Assembly: GCF_012489685.1 (NCBI RefSeq)
Contig: NC_080043.1
Location: 49,615,127 to 49,679,126 of the forward strand
Origin: Lotus japonicus
Taxonomy: Eukaryota > Streptophyta > Magnoliopsida > Fabales > Fabaceae
DNA length: 64,000 bases
Direction: 5' to 3'
Position numbers and translations under genes: made by a program. Numbering within the stretch: the first letter of the stretch is position 1; the number at the start of each line of letters is the position of its first letter. Positions 11,949-24,290 of this stretch are shown here, one piece after another. The notes below the pieces were generated by a model, which was given only the letters and a program-made list of their open reading frames with translations, did no database searches and was not told where the DNA came from.

Positions 11949-12437
11949 TCAAAGTCCTCTAAGAGAGAACGCATCATCTACAGCCTCCTGAATCATAGTC
12001 CTCATTCGGCGCTCCTGGCGTTTCAGCAGTCTGTCGAACATGTTCTCAACGCGAGTCTCCTCGAAGACTGGCACTGTGGCGACTGGTTTTAGCAAGGGCG
12101 ACGTTGGTGTGTAGGACGAGGAATTCGACGCAGGTGTATACGCTGACGACGTCGGGGTATAACCGGGTGATCCTGGCGAGTACTCCGAATGGACTGAAGG
12201 ATCCACCTCCATCGATGGCTCTAGTGCGGGCTTCTCATCAGGTAAAGCAAATTGTATACGGGGGTAAGGCACCTTCAGCTTACCGTCATATGCCTTCACC
12301 TTCTTATGATGTCCGTCTCGAGTGTAGGTTACCCCCATTATCAGACCCTCGTACACATACCGTGTTAAGTTCAAAACACTGAATGCATCGTCTATCTTAT
12401 TTTGTATGATAACAATTTTCAAGAGCAAAACGTTCAA
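11949..12437 (-). CDS. LTR-resident hypothetical protein with RNA polymerase II CTD-like repeats
   Basis: This 162-codon frame lies inside the LTR fragment. Its N-terminus probably runs into unrelated sequence at the truncation, so the start at 12437 is not reliable; methionine 34 (LIMGVTY) is another candidate. Residues 86-116 hold four Tyr-Ser/Thr-Pro units (YSPGSPG, YTPTSSA, YTPASNSSS, YTPTSPL), spaced 7, 7 and 9 residues, like the YSPTSPS heptads of RNA polymerase II. The C-terminus (residues 129-157) is a charged helix with RQERRMRTMIQEA. LTR B encodes a similar REQRMRDDMMRALEEA at the same relative place. I do not recognise a family; it may be a second version of the LTR-encoded protein described for LTR D. 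Confidence 0.45.
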   Translation of the reverse strand: MNVLLLKIVIIQNKIDDAFSVLNLTRYVYEGLIMGVTYTRDGHHKKVKAYDGKLKVPYPRIQFALPDEKPALEPSMEVDPSVHSEYSPGSPGYTPTSSAYTPASNSSSYTPTSPLLKPVATVPVFEETRVENMFDRLLKRQERRMRTMIQEAVDDAFSLRGL

Positions 12438-12470
12438 GAGTGCGAATGAACTAACTTAATATATTATATG

Positions 12471-13126
12471 AATTTCATTTCAGGAAATTACTCCCATACT
12501 CTTCAGGAAAGATCACTTGAAGAACCTTTTCTTAAAGATGACCAGAAGACAGCTCACCCACAAGAAGAAAAGGCTAGTCAACGGTCAAAGCAGTCAAAGC
12601 AGAAGCAAGGACAAAGCAGACAATGCAAACAAAGGAAGCCATATCCACAAATCGATCGTCTGAGCGTCAACAAAGAAGAGATTGGTCAAGCTCAAAGATG
12701 TAAGGGAAAGAAGGAGGTCGAGCAAGCTTGGTCAGAAAGATCGGCGGAAAAGATCAAAGCTTCAACGCACATCTTGAAAAAGGAGAAGTATGATCAAAGA
12801 CAAGCCAGCAAAGGAAAGCCATATTCACTGGATCAACTATCTGAAGAAAGAAAGTTGATGAAGAAGGGATCAAGAGACATGAGAAGACAAATCGTCTAGA
12901 TCATCTTCACAAGGAAAAGCTCAAAGCTCCGAAGCTCATATACACAAGAAGATCAAAAAGCTTCAAGAAGATCAGGGATCAAGCTATGAAAGAACGAGTC
13001 AAGGCAAATGATCTTCTGAGAAGATTGCGTCGAACGTCTACAGCTCAACATCTATCTTAAGACCGATTAAAGAAAGTAGTCTCCAGAGAAAATAGTGTCA
13101 TGTTCAAATGGAAATATCTCTGACAC
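12471..13126 (+). repeat. Unclassified purine-rich repeat, part 1
   Basis: The plus strand is rich in GAAGA, AAGCTC and GATCAAAG words and looks like LTR or leader sequence of a copia-type element. It is followed by the GACAC target site (13122-13126) of a solo LTR and resumes at 15589. No convincing protein is encoded; the open frame at 12468-12899 consists of Lys/Gln-rich translation of purine-rich DNA. Confidence 0.4.
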
Positions 13127-15583
13127 TGTAACGCCCCGATTTCTCGAGTGTTACACAGTAACTAATTAACCAATTTTCATAAAGTGTCTTCGTCGATTCA
13201 CTTATTAATCTTGAATTAATGATAAAAGTTCAATTTTACAAAATTCTCGAAACTTAACCATTTCAAACTTGCGGAAATAAACATCAACCTAAACCTCAAA
13301 CTTTATTAATCATTGAAAAGAGTATGAAACAAATATCCGGAAGAAAACTTCAAAGTAAATTACATCAAGTTAAACTATCTCAACTAAAATAAGGTAATGG
13401 TTCAATACTTCCAAAACTCGGTACTCTCAACCCAAAAGAAAAATGGATGTCCACAACCCAACCATATCCTCGACCCCTTCCTCTTTATCTTCTTCCTCTT
13501 CATCAGAAGTGTAGTCGTCATCTGTAGTGGCTCGTCACGTAGCATCAACTCCCAAGAATGAGTCGTCGCCATTATCTTCACGACCATCTACCCCCCCCCC
13601 AAATAAACACATAGCAAACAAGCAGGGTCAGGTCCAACAAAAAGAATGATAATGACAAAATCAATAACAACATATATAATATAAGTACATTATATGTCTT
13701 TTATGGGAAAGAGTCAGTTACTAACGGAATCTCACTTCACACAACCCACCAAAACTTCCATGGCCATCTTCGTGCTTCTGCAGAGGCACGGTTATCACGG
13801 TGACCGCAGTCAACCAAATCACGTGAAGCCACACCGGCCCACAAGGTTCACGGGAGACCGCAGTCAACCCAAATAACTCCCTCGCGTGCAAGGTACCATC
13901 GTTCTCATGGACCATAGTCTACCTGACCTATGTCCAAATTATTCACATTTACTTGCAAGCGAGTTATAAATTCATTCTCTTGGTGTTTAAGGCTCTAATG
14001 TCAATCCTAGAGTCTTATGAGTTGATATCGTATCAGATTACAACGTCAAGAAATAAAAGTCACACTAGGAGGAATTACAGCTGGGTGAGCGACCTCCTAA
14101 ACAAGTCACAACTAAACTTCATGCAAAGCATAGAAATAATCAGGGCCTCCCAAATTCACAAATTATTTACAAATTCCAGAGGCTCAGTTTACAGATATCA
14201 TCATAAAAAATCTCACAAAGGTCCCTAATCACATGTTACTAACATTTCCAACAATTTCTCAAATTTAGTGTTTTTGGACAACAGGTGCAGCGTGTACTAA
14301 AACTGGTCTACAGACCGCAATACTTAGCCACAAAATTCACATGATACATGACTGGAAAGATAATTCGAAAATCTACAACTTTCATTTTAATCACTTTTTC
14401 ATTTGATGACCATAAACAGGTAAAAAGGGGCTCTGAAGTCCGCTATCCAGTACAGGAAACTGGCAGCGAAACTCCCATGGCTCTATGGTTTTCAAAAATA
14501 ATTTTCCTTCCTTCCCCTTTGATCATGGCAATCTTGGTACAGCCCCAACAACCCAAATATCCACTCAAAATTTCAGAACCAAACATTTAGCAAGGATCAT
14601 GTTATAACAAGTGCAAAATAGCACAAAACTTAACAAATACCATGGCAACTCGCATAAAATCATAGATTCAGATCATAAACAACGTTTGAGGATCATATTC
14701 ATGGCTTTTCAAGAGAAAAATTCCAGCAAGCCAGCATGTACAGGAAATCATGCAAAAACAGTCCAAAACTCAAGTTGTTTCTCATGGCAATTCATGGCAT
14801 ATTCCCTAAAGAACCTACCCATTCCTAGAACCAGCCCTTACCTTTGTCCTTAGGCTTGAAGAAAAGATGAAATTGAAGAGCAAGGTTCTGGTTTCTCTCC
14901 TCTTCTCCCACGCGTAACCCTTCCTCTCTCCCTCTCGCTCGCGAACTCCTCCTCTCTCTTGCGCGAACACGTCGACGGTGGTAGAGCTTGGGACGGTGAT
15001 GGCTAGGGTGCAAGGGGAAGGTTTCTCTCACTCTTTCTCCTCTGTTTTTACGTGTTTCAGAAGTGCACAAGGTTTCTTTCTTCAGAATAGTGTGAAAAGA
15101 AACCCTTTCCCTCCCAAAACCCTACATAGCCCGTGTCCCCTCTCTCCCTCTCTTGGGCTAGGGTTTGTTTTCTTCCAAGCCCGACCCAAGTCAAAACCCT
15201 TGACCCAATCACTTAAGAACTTACTCAGGCCTGAAACCAATCAAAACCCTCAGCCCTTTTTAGTAATATCACGATCACACTCGGAATTGAAAGGAAAAAA
15301 ATCAATTAAATTCGCTGGTACTGTACAGCCAGAACCATCGTCACTAAACCGAGGATATCTCGAGCTACAGAGGTCGGAATGACCTGATTCCACTTCGAGA
15401 ATTTTTTAGACTTAAAGGGCTACAACTCTCAAGAAGGAAGTTTTCCCAAATGAAGTCGTTAAGACCCTCTAAAAATTCGCACAAGTTGACAGTTCTAATC
15501 TGCCAGTTATCAAACATTAGCTAAAACTTCAATTTTATTCAAACTTCCATAAAATTGTTCCAAATTGAACTTAGGGCCTTACA
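13127..15583 (-). repeat. Solo LTR, gypsy (Tekay-like lineage), TSD GACAC
   Basis: It is bounded by TGTAACGCCCCGATTTC on the left and TTAGGGCCTTACA on the right (TG...CA). GACAC is duplicated at 13122-13126 and 15584-15588. There is no internal domain, so it arose by LTR-LTR recombination. On the minus strand, a donor-like AAAG|GTAAGGG lies at 14840. An acidic remnant (DDDYTSDEEEED) near 13485-13520 is placed where other copies have their LTR reading frame, next to a C run at 13591-13601. Confidence 0.9.
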
Positions 15584-15588
15584 GACAC

Positions 15589-16472
15589 TCTTGTGAGAAA
15601 GTCAAGTGCTAGGAAATCACGTGATACCCTACAATGCACGCTGACCAAGGAAACTAAAGCAACGTGTCTACATCAAAGTTTTATTTTTCTCTCAGATCAA
15701 GAAAATAAGAAATGGAGCAAAGCTTATTGCCTATGCCTATTCACATTGATTCAATTCAGGCAGAAGACAAATGATGAATTTGGTCAAAACAGAAAGCTTC
15801 ACACACTAAATGACCAACGGACGGAAGGAATGAAGAATGTGCCAAGCTGTTAAATCTTCTAAAGGAAGGTTGGCTAAATGGAGAGCATCATCTGAGGAAA
15901 ACATGGAAAGTAGAACTCCATAAGACAATCAACGTTCATCATCATTTGAAGACTGCTGTGTCAGAAAGAAAGACATGAGTCGTGTGATAGAACATCTAAA
16001 CCAAAGTAGAATCACACTCGTCGTCTGAAGAACAGAAGAATGATCGTCTGAAGCTGAATTAAGACAACAGAAGGAGAAGATCATCTAAGAAGTCAAAGTC
16101 TCACTCCAGCAGAACTACAAAGTCCAATCAAGTAACTTTCCCTTGAAGATAAAGTCTAAAAAACGTTTTGTGCAGAAGGTTCAAATTGAAGATCAAAGAT
16201 CAAGCTCTGTGGAGTCATTGTCAGATTTCCATATCTCTACACCAACGGATAGAAACTCAAACCTATGCTACCTACTACATGACAGGTTACATCTTTACGG
16301 CATAGGGTCTCTATCAAACAATACCACGCTCTGACGAAAGTATACTTTGTGTGGTTTGATTCAACGGCTAGAAGCTCTGTGAACTCCATGCTCTAACGGG
16401 TCGCAACGACTACTTTTTACTCACACATGACTTAGAAGTATAAAGGGAAGAAGTGAAGATTGGAGGAGGTAG
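15589..16472 (+). repeat. Unclassified purine-rich repeat, part 2, with a promoter-like end
   Basis: Continuation of 12471-13126. It has the look of a plant copia LTR U3 region in plus orientation: 'AACGGCTAGAAGCTC'-type phrases, then a TATA box at 16439. GGTAG (16468-16472) is the target duplication of solo LTR A. No gene seen. Confidence 0.4.
16439..16446 (+). promoter_or_regulatory. TATA box of the purine-rich repeat
   Basis: TATAAAGG followed by GAAGAAGTGAAG. Solo LTR A inserted about 27 bp downstream, at or near the expected transcription start. Confidence 0.4.
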
Positions 16473-17649
16473 TGTAACGCCCCGATTTTCAGGGGTCACG
16501 GTAACAAATTGATAAAATAAATATGCAATGTTTTCCAAAATGATACATAAACACGAGTATATATATTTTTTTTCTTTTCAAATGTACTTCCAAAACATGT
16601 CTTGCACACTCCCAACTACAAAGGGATTTACATCAAGCCTTTGAACAAGGCGAGTACCCGAAACCCTAATATAAATTTCTAAAATCATTATGCAAGCTTA
16701 AACCAATAATGGTTAACTCTCTAACCCAAGGCTCTAACTCTACACCCGACTCTATTCTTCAAGTCTTCCACAGTTCTTCAAGTTCTCCTCTCCGACTCGT
16801 ACGAAGGTCAAGCTCCATCGAAGATTTTCCATCGCGTAATAGCGTTAAGCGCCAAAACAACAAATAGCAAACAGAAAGGGTTAACTCCATACAACTACCA
16901 CATATAAAAGAGAAAATCATGCTATTCAAATTTGATTAATTAGCATGGTAAATAAACTAGCAATTTGACTCAAATTAGATGACAATTCATCCTATCGATC
17001 ATGAAATCAAATCATGTATTTAACAGAATTAAACGATATGGTTTGAAAACATATATTAACAAAACTTAACAACATAAACTAACTCGTGAATCAATAACTT
17101 AACAACATAGATAAATTCAGATAACGATAACTTCGACAGTATAGATATAGATCAAAATTTCAACAAAACCAACAATACAAATCAACTCATATATCGTCAA
17201 GCCAACAATATAATCAATACGGATATCAACAACCTCAACAATATAACATCCAATCAGATATCAATAATCCTCATCAATATCAATCAAACAATAACGTCTC
17301 GCAAGACGAGACAGTCATGTGAAAACATTCACTCCACTGCCACTAAGTAACGCCTCGAAAGACGGGATAGTCATGTGAAAATATCCACTCCACTACCACT
17401 TGATAACGTCTCGAAAGACGGGACGATCACGTGGGACAATATCCACCACATCGTCACATCAAAAGCTCCAAAACATTCCGATAATTAAGCTAACAAGATA
17501 GAATTAAAGCAGGGATAAACATAGTCAACAATATATAATTAAAGCATATATAAACATAATCAACAATATATAGTTAAAGCAGATAATAACATAATTAAAT
17601 GTTAGTGTCCTATAATGCGACTATATGCTTCTACCAATATGGATCGATC

Positions 17650-17880
17650 AATAACATCTCACAAGACGGGACATACGTGGAACGACAACCACTGAATGCC
17701 ACTTAATAACGCCTCGAAAGACGGGAAAACCATGTGGAACGACAACCACTGGATGCCAATTAATAACGCCTCAAAAGACGGGACAACCATGTGGAACGAC
17801 AACCACTGAATTCCACTTAATAACGCCTCGAAAGACAGGATAGGCATGTGGAACGACAACCACTGCACTTCCACTAAGTT
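17650..17880. repeat. 60-bp tandem repeat in LTR A
   Basis: Four units contain AATAACGCCTCGAAAGACGGG and GTGGAACGACAACCACTG. Three more diverged units occur at 17290-17455. Because the unit is 60 bp, the minus strand stays open with a 20-residue repeat (QWLSFHM). I regard that as a by-product, not a gene. Confidence 0.85.
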
Positions 17881-18351
17881 TCAGCCCTATATGCCAAAAT
17901 CAATCAACAATAACCATGTCTTATCAACTAGAAAGCAGTAATGACATAAACCAGTAAACGGCCGAAGCCTCTCAGAAAACGGAGACACGCGTCTCAATAA
18001 GTTCACTCAGTCGAAGCCTTCAAAAACATTTGACACAAGCCTCAGAAATAGTCAACATAAGCAAGCATACAACATTGAAAGCATACCAACATTTCAATCA
18101 ATTGCCAACCAAGTTTAAACAACTTCATCTCAAACGCATGCAGTGAGATAAAAGCATGCAAGACTCAAAGACGCTCTAAAACTGAGTTACGCTTACCTTA
18201 GCCAATTTCTCCATCGAAGCTCAACATCCCAGTCCATTCCAAAAAAAAGCTCCCGAACTCAGCAAGTTCCTCGGGCGTCCTCCTCAGTTGTGAAACCTTA
18301 CCAATTGCTCCAAAGTCTCTTTCCTCAGCTCAGCTCGTTCAAAACCTTAAG

Positions 18352-21300
18352 TGTAACGCCCCGATTTCTCGAGGGTCACTTTAGTAACCTTATTCCAAAA
18401 ACGTGTGTAAATTTTTGTTGAAATAAAACCTTTCAAAAACATTGCTTACAAATAAAAAGTAGTAACTTGAGAAGTAGACTGAATAATTCATCTTATTAGT
18501 AAAAGCTTTGGAAGCGTACAATGACTCTTTCAAATTAAAACATAATGATTAAACTAGTGTTCGACCACCCCCGAGCCAACACAACAAGAAGGTCTCTAGG
18601 TTAGGTTCGAACCTATAAACAAACTCAGCTCACCCCCAAGTACAGACTCAATTATCACACTCAATACCCGACTCATAGGCCGCGTGCCTTCCAAGGCCTC
18701 CTCCAGCGCTCGCATCATATCGTCTCGCATCCTCTGCTCTCGCCAATCCCATAGCGGAACCATCAGTCGCGCAGTCGATGTCTTGAGCCTTTCCGTCGTC
18801 CACATCAAGTAGATATAGGGTCGCATCTTGACTGATCACACGCATGCTTGTTGTCTAGGCGTTAAGCGCCCCAAACAACAAACAGCAAACAAGCAAACAA
18901 GCAAGGGTCAACTTCTAACACACACACATCATAAGTAGAGTATACTACCCTATCAATCACAAGTTCTTCACTAAGCTAACATTCACAAATATGGGCACTA
19001 TATTAAGTTCTAAGGTTCACAAGTATAGGGAACTATCTCATAATTCTAAGTTTCACAAGTATAGGGAACTATCTCATAGTTTATTGTTAGTCAATGCTCG
19101 TGCACATGCATGCAGACGCTTTGGATATCCATAAGCCAATCCCTCATGGAAAGGCAAGACGAACACGACTCCACGATCGGGGTTGGACACCTCCAACACA
19201 CCGCTGCCCAACTGCTTGATGGTCGGCGTTGGACCTCTCCAACGCACTGTCGTTTCACGTTCGTCCTTTGTTCAGGTCCATCCCCTGAACGTCACCACTG
19301 ACTAGCCCAGTCCAGGTCACCAGCCGTGGCCAACCAAGCCTAGTCCAGGTCACTTGGCCCACAAATGCATGTCATGCAAGTCAGTCATCATCACTAGGCC
19401 CTAAGCCCATCACGTTCATCTCTTATGAACAACATATCATCGCATAGTAACTTGCATGCATAGCAATAAATATAGCTAACACCCTAGGCATATAGGCATG
19501 TTCATAATACCACTAGCTAGCATTTATTGCATAATCATCATATAGCATATCTAGTACATACATCATCAATAGTCCTAACATCATGCTTGCTAACAATCAC
19601 AATCACAAACAATTTATCTAGGCCGAGGCCGAAGTGCCCTTACTAGCATATTCGGAAATCATAAGGTCCTTAACATTTCACAATCATACAATCACAATCA
19701 ATCATAGCCGAAGTTCCCTTACCTCAAAGGTACGCTTTCCTAGAAGTCTCGGGTTGCTCCTTAAAGCTAGATCTACACTTGGAAATTTCCTACCAATGAA
19801 CGGACAGAGTAACGTTACTAATCGGACAATCGAATCGATCATAAGCCCATCCCCTTGTTGATCACGAAATTCCCCCCAAAAACCTTGAAAATCCAAAATC
19901 ATTTCTTTCATAAGATCAAACATTCTTTTCTAAAACATTTTGCTTGAAGATCATAAGAACACTTGAAGAACTTTCGAAGAAAAACATAATTTTCGCATAG
20001 ATTCAATCCTCCCAAGATCAAAACCTCCTTTATAAAATCCTTTATTTGAAGGTCATAAGAACAAAATAAGAACATCAAGAACTTCTTTAAGAAAACCCTC
20101 AAATAGATAAACATTTCTCAGCAACTTGATTAAAATCATTCTCTTCTGGATTTGGCAGATCAGCTTAAGCTGCAACCACAGAGCATATTGAGAATGACCT
20201 TACTTAAGGCTTAGAAACTAAACTAACCTAAGAACAAGAAAAATAAAAGAAAGACAAGAGAGGGAAAGAGAGCTAACGCAAATGCAGAGGAGAGGAGAAC
20301 TCTTGGTGTGAAGAAATGAGAGGGGGAAAGGCTCTATTTATAGTGAGGGGTGAGAGCCAAGCGTTGAATGCTTTTCTTTCTCCCCAAGAAGAAGCCCAAA
20401 CCCACGAAATTTGCAGCCCATTTTAGTGTTTCTAGACTCTTCCAACATTCCTTGATTCGGTCCTCAAAATTTGGCTTATTTCCTAATTAAATCCCTTTTA
20501 AAACTATCATTTAAATCCTTAATCTTTTAGAATATATAAATCTGAATCCAAAGGGTTTTAAATCAGATGTGAAAATATCCTTGGAGGTTTTAAAAGTTCA
20601 GAAATCAATCCCTCATTAATTTAAAGTCAAAGAATCAAAATCCCTAATATCTCTCCTTCATAAAACCTAGCTAGAAAAGGAAATTACTTGCAAAAGTCTC
20701 ATTTTCCTTCCTCCACAAGCCTTGGCCGCCCAACACACTCTCCATGCTCAGATTTTCTCCAAAAATATTTAAAATAATAATTGAAATAAAAACACCAAAA
20801 TAATTAATGCATTAAATGCACAATTTCCCTCCTAAATGCATCAACACTTCAAATTTAAAATCAAAAATCCTTATCAATAATTTTGGCTCCAAAAATTCGT
20901 GCATCAGCTCCATAATACCTCAAAAATATTTTCAGAATTAATTTTGATATTAAACCATAGGTTAAAATTATTTAAATGCAGTTTATTTAAATAAAAAACT
21001 CATTTTATTTGAATAAAACCTTCAAAAACCAAAGCAAGGAATATTCCCTCATAGAATATTCTTAAAATCATGCCCAGCACCTCCCCCATAAGGTGTGGCC
21101 CACGAAATCGTCCTCGTCGACTCGATTCGCCAACTCATCGCTCTTGTCGGGCCGATTTTGACCTAAAAGTCGTCGTCGCAAAACCCTTACAGTCAAAATG
21201 CTCGTATCATCGCGCACATCAACGTCTAGAGGTTTCTAAGACTTAATATTGCTTCTAAAAATTAATTACCCTTTTTAAAAGGCATAATATCACATATAGC

Positions 21301-21358
21301 ACAAGAAATTCACCGAATATTATTATTAGAATAATATGCTATAAAACCGGGTCTTACA
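18352..21358 (-). repeat. Solo LTR B (3007 bp), TSD TTAAG
   Basis: TGTAACGCCCCGATTTC on the left, CCGGGTCTTACA on the right, TTAAG at 18347-18351 and 21359-21363. On the minus strand: TATAAATAG at 20334-20342, donor-like GAG|GTAAGGG at 19722, then an LTR reading-frame remnant at 18596-18845. The terminus closely matches the LTR fragment at 11285, so the two belong to one subfamily. Confidence 0.9.
18596..18845 (-). pseudogene. LTR-resident reading frame remnant in LTR B
   Basis: The minus strand opens with ATG at 18845 (MRVISQDATLYLLDVDDGK). After a frame change near 18740 it gives REQRMRDDMMRALEEALEG, similar in pattern to RQERRMRTMIQEAVDDAF of the frame at 11949-12437. It lies downstream of a GGCGCTTAACGCC block that other LTRs of this set also have just before their reading frame. 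The product is unknown and the frame is broken. Confidence 0.35.
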
Positions 21359-22820
21359 TTAAGCAAAGTATCATTGCTTAGTTGCTAAGAAACAATACTA
21401 CTAATAACACTATCATAACCCAAAAAGAAGCTTTCGAAGCTCTAGAGTTCGACATTTAGGCACGAACGGACAACAGAGACTTTGTTCGATAAAACGCGCA
21501 TAACGCGAGCTACAAAACTTGGAATGACACGAAACCACAGCCAAAATTTCGACAGCTGAAAGGGCTACGCTATGGCTCAGGCCATACTAACCCAAAAATT
21601 ATTTTTGGACACGGTACAGCTCCAAAACGTTTCGGCCACTTTAGAAAATAGGGTTTCCAAACTTTTTCTTCGATCTAATATAATTCCTAGGTATTCGTAG
21701 GTGATATCTAGGCCAGGGAAACTCTTAGAAATATTTAACGACTGAAAATACAACTTAGGGGTATTTTGGTCCAGAATTAATGACCAAAAACTCAAAGTTA
21801 AAATTCTGAAAAACAAAATTGATGGGGTTGTTCACAATGACGTTTATAGCACTTAATCTCAAGGGTACTAAGCTTGGTTGCGACTTTTTGATAATAAAGT
21901 AAGCAAATTTGAAGAGAATGGGTTTTTAGTCAGTTTTTCAGATCTACGGCGACTCGGTGAAAATACGAACGATCCGACAATGATTATAGCATGTTGGGTT
22001 GCAGTAGAAGATAGTTGGAAAGAAAAATCGAGGTAATCAGACATTTTTACAAAAGGCTCAAATAGATAGAATAAGCCGACAGAAAGCAGAAATAGAAGTA
22101 AGATTAAGCATCTGTGCCTACGCGTAGCTTCCGAAATCAGGACGATCGGGCAAGAACTGAAAAAGCTCTGTTCCACTCTCTCTCTCTCTCTAAGCTTCGA
22201 CCACTTTGGGAGAAAATGAGATATTTTCTCATTTTTTCCCTTTTTATAGGAGAGGGGAAAATCCGAAAAATCGATATTTCGCGGTTCCGGTCGTTTTGGT
22301 ACTTTCGTCTACTGATAAAAATTGAGTATTCGGCGACAGAATGTAGAAACTCAAATCAAGGTTCATTTAATTGAGGAAAACGTCTCAAAGACGGTGTGGG
22401 TCGATTTATGTCAAAAAACTACTTTTTGCAGACGACGTCGGATGAAGAATGTAACACCCCGATTTCCGGGTGTCACTTAGTAACTTGAAAATAAAATAAA
22501 GCGGAAAATGCAGGTATATTTTTTTCGTTATCTTTTAGAATAAAGAACATTTTAAACTAAAGACTCAACACCAAAATGCGATAAACATAAACTAATATAC
22601 AATACTATTACAGTCCTGCTGTAACTAAAAGCATCGTCACGAGTATCCTCAAGTGACGACAAGGTTTACAGGTTTTCAGAAAGCAGAATTAGTTCGAAAT
22701 ATTATACAAGTGACAGAAGGGAATAGTCAGCCCCAAATGGCCTCCTCTAGACCTCTACAACCGACTACTCCATGTGATTCCCAACTACGGAGAACCACAC
22801 AAAAGTAACGTGTCGGGGAC

Positions 22821-23063
22821 CTACCCTGCCCCAAAATATGAATGACGAATCAAAGCTATGACGGTAACAACCAACTCAAAAGACTCTAACCACCCATAAC
22901 CCACACTACTATCATCGACACTCCCTCGATCAGGCATGAAGTCCGGGTCCTCGTCGGAAGCTTCAGTAATAGTCATTTCGCTCCGGGTCTTTCCCGCACA
23001 ACGAATCATCACGAACCGGCTGACGGACGCCTGGCAGCAGGCCGACCGCCCAAACACAAACAT
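22821..23063 (-). pseudogene. LTR-resident acidic reading frame remnant in LTR C
   Basis: An open stretch of 80 codons on the minus strand at the place where LTR D encodes its acidic protein. It is preceded by GTTTGTGTTTGGGCGG, as in LTR copy A. An acceptor-like TGCCAG is followed by GCG-TCC instead of ATG-TCC, so the start codon seems lost. It contains EASDEDPDFMPD, recalling DDEDPSE of copy D. The C-terminal half (WLESFELVVTVIALI) differs from the other copies. Homology is plausible but weak. Confidence 0.35.
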
Positions 23064-23389
23064 ACAAACAAAGCCAAGGCGCTAGGGTCAACTTACAAAA
23101 TACATTAGATATACAATCAACATGCGATAAAGGGGGTATATATATATGTTGTATATATACATATAAGTTATGTATTGCCTACCCTAAGGTATATACATAG
23201 CATGTTATCGAATTTCTTACACAATTCAATCATCAAAACACATAACGATGTTTATCAACATCAAATCATCAGATTTCAACAACTATAGTTAGAGTGCATG
23301 ATATGTCATACAACGTCAATCATAATAAGATGCATTGTGTGGCAATGCAGCATATGCTGACACAAATCCGAATAACGTCACTCTGCTTG

Positions 23390-23930
23390 GCGACGGGACA
23401 AACCAACGGTATTGCCACTTAAAGGCTGGGTACCTCGAGACGGTCGTAACACTGGCCTCGTGTTTAACCATTTCTGCTCGGGCGTCGCTTATCACCTTTG
23501 GCTATAGTCAAGACGATCCAACTCTACACGGTTCGACCATTTCTGCTTGCTATGCCGGACCTCAACAGGAGCGATACAACTCTACACTGATGATCGTTAC
23601 ATCCTGTTGTGCCAGGTATAGTCAGGACCGATTCAACTCTACACGGCTGATCGTTGCTTCCTGCTATACTGAAGTACTCTGCTTGGCACTTCATCGCGTG
23701 TATGCATATGTGCAATATGATTAGCAAAACAACGATTCGTCCTCACAGGTAAAAATTGGTTCATTGACCAGAGGCATCTACAACGAGAAACCTAGGCTAT
23801 AGTCAAGTCAGTTGTCACCCTACGGGTTTAACCATCCTGCTTGCTACGCCAGACATCAACAGGAACGATACAACTCTACGCGGCTGACCGTCACTTCCTG
23901 TTGTGCCAAGAGTACTCTACTAGGTACCTT
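23390..23930. repeat. Irregular tandem repeats in LTR C
   Basis: The phrases GATACAACTCTACAC, CTGATCGTTACATCCTG and CAACAGGAGCGATAC recur several times with a period near 60 bp. They occupy the same interval, between the donor-like site and the reading-frame remnant, as unrelated tandem repeats in other LTR copies. Confidence 0.7.
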
Positions 23931-24290
23931 ACTAACGCCCAGACCCTTGGCTAAAGCCCGTCTTCAAATTCTTTTCCGTAAAATAAGTTCCCTAAAAAAA
24001 AGTTCTCTTATTAGGTAAAATGTTCCATCGTAAGTTAGTCCATTATGTCGTTAATTCCAAAGTTCAGTTTTCATTTCCAACACCTTTCAAAATAAAGTTC
24101 CCAAAACTAGGATCACCGACCCATTCCCGTTTTCCAAACTCACTTTCATTCCTAAGTCTTTTCCGTTGAATCATCGTCATTAATTAAAAGCATTATATTC
24201 TTAATAAATATATTATGGATTTATTTACATAAAACAGATTATGATTATTTTCGGTCCAAAACTCTATAAGTTCAAAGTTCCCATTACACC

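Larger units (their letters stand above)
11285..12470 (-). repeat. Fragment of a gypsy-type LTR (minus orientation)
   Basis: It starts with TGTAACGCTCCGATTTC and a GGGTCACTTTAGTAACC block, the LTR terminus shared with solo LTR B at 18352. A MITE (11431-11809) sits inside it, and a minus-strand reading frame follows. No matching GGTCTTACA end is found. Near 12440-12480 the sequence changes to the purine-rich repeat, so this LTR is truncated; the exact break is uncertain. Confidence 0.6.

Noticed and set aside
14978..15382. 134-codon plus-strand frame in the solo LTR at 13127
   Set aside because: Antisense to the LTR, with Ser/Pro/Lys composition and no counterpart in other LTR copies.
17659..17874. 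71-codon frame made of a 20-residue repeat (QWLSFHM)
   Set aside because: It is the translation of a 60-bp tandem repeat whose length is a multiple of three; no start context and no homology.
17290..17880. Possible CRISPR-like array of regular repeats
   Set aside because: Units are contiguous tandem repeats without unique spacers, and this is plant DNA.
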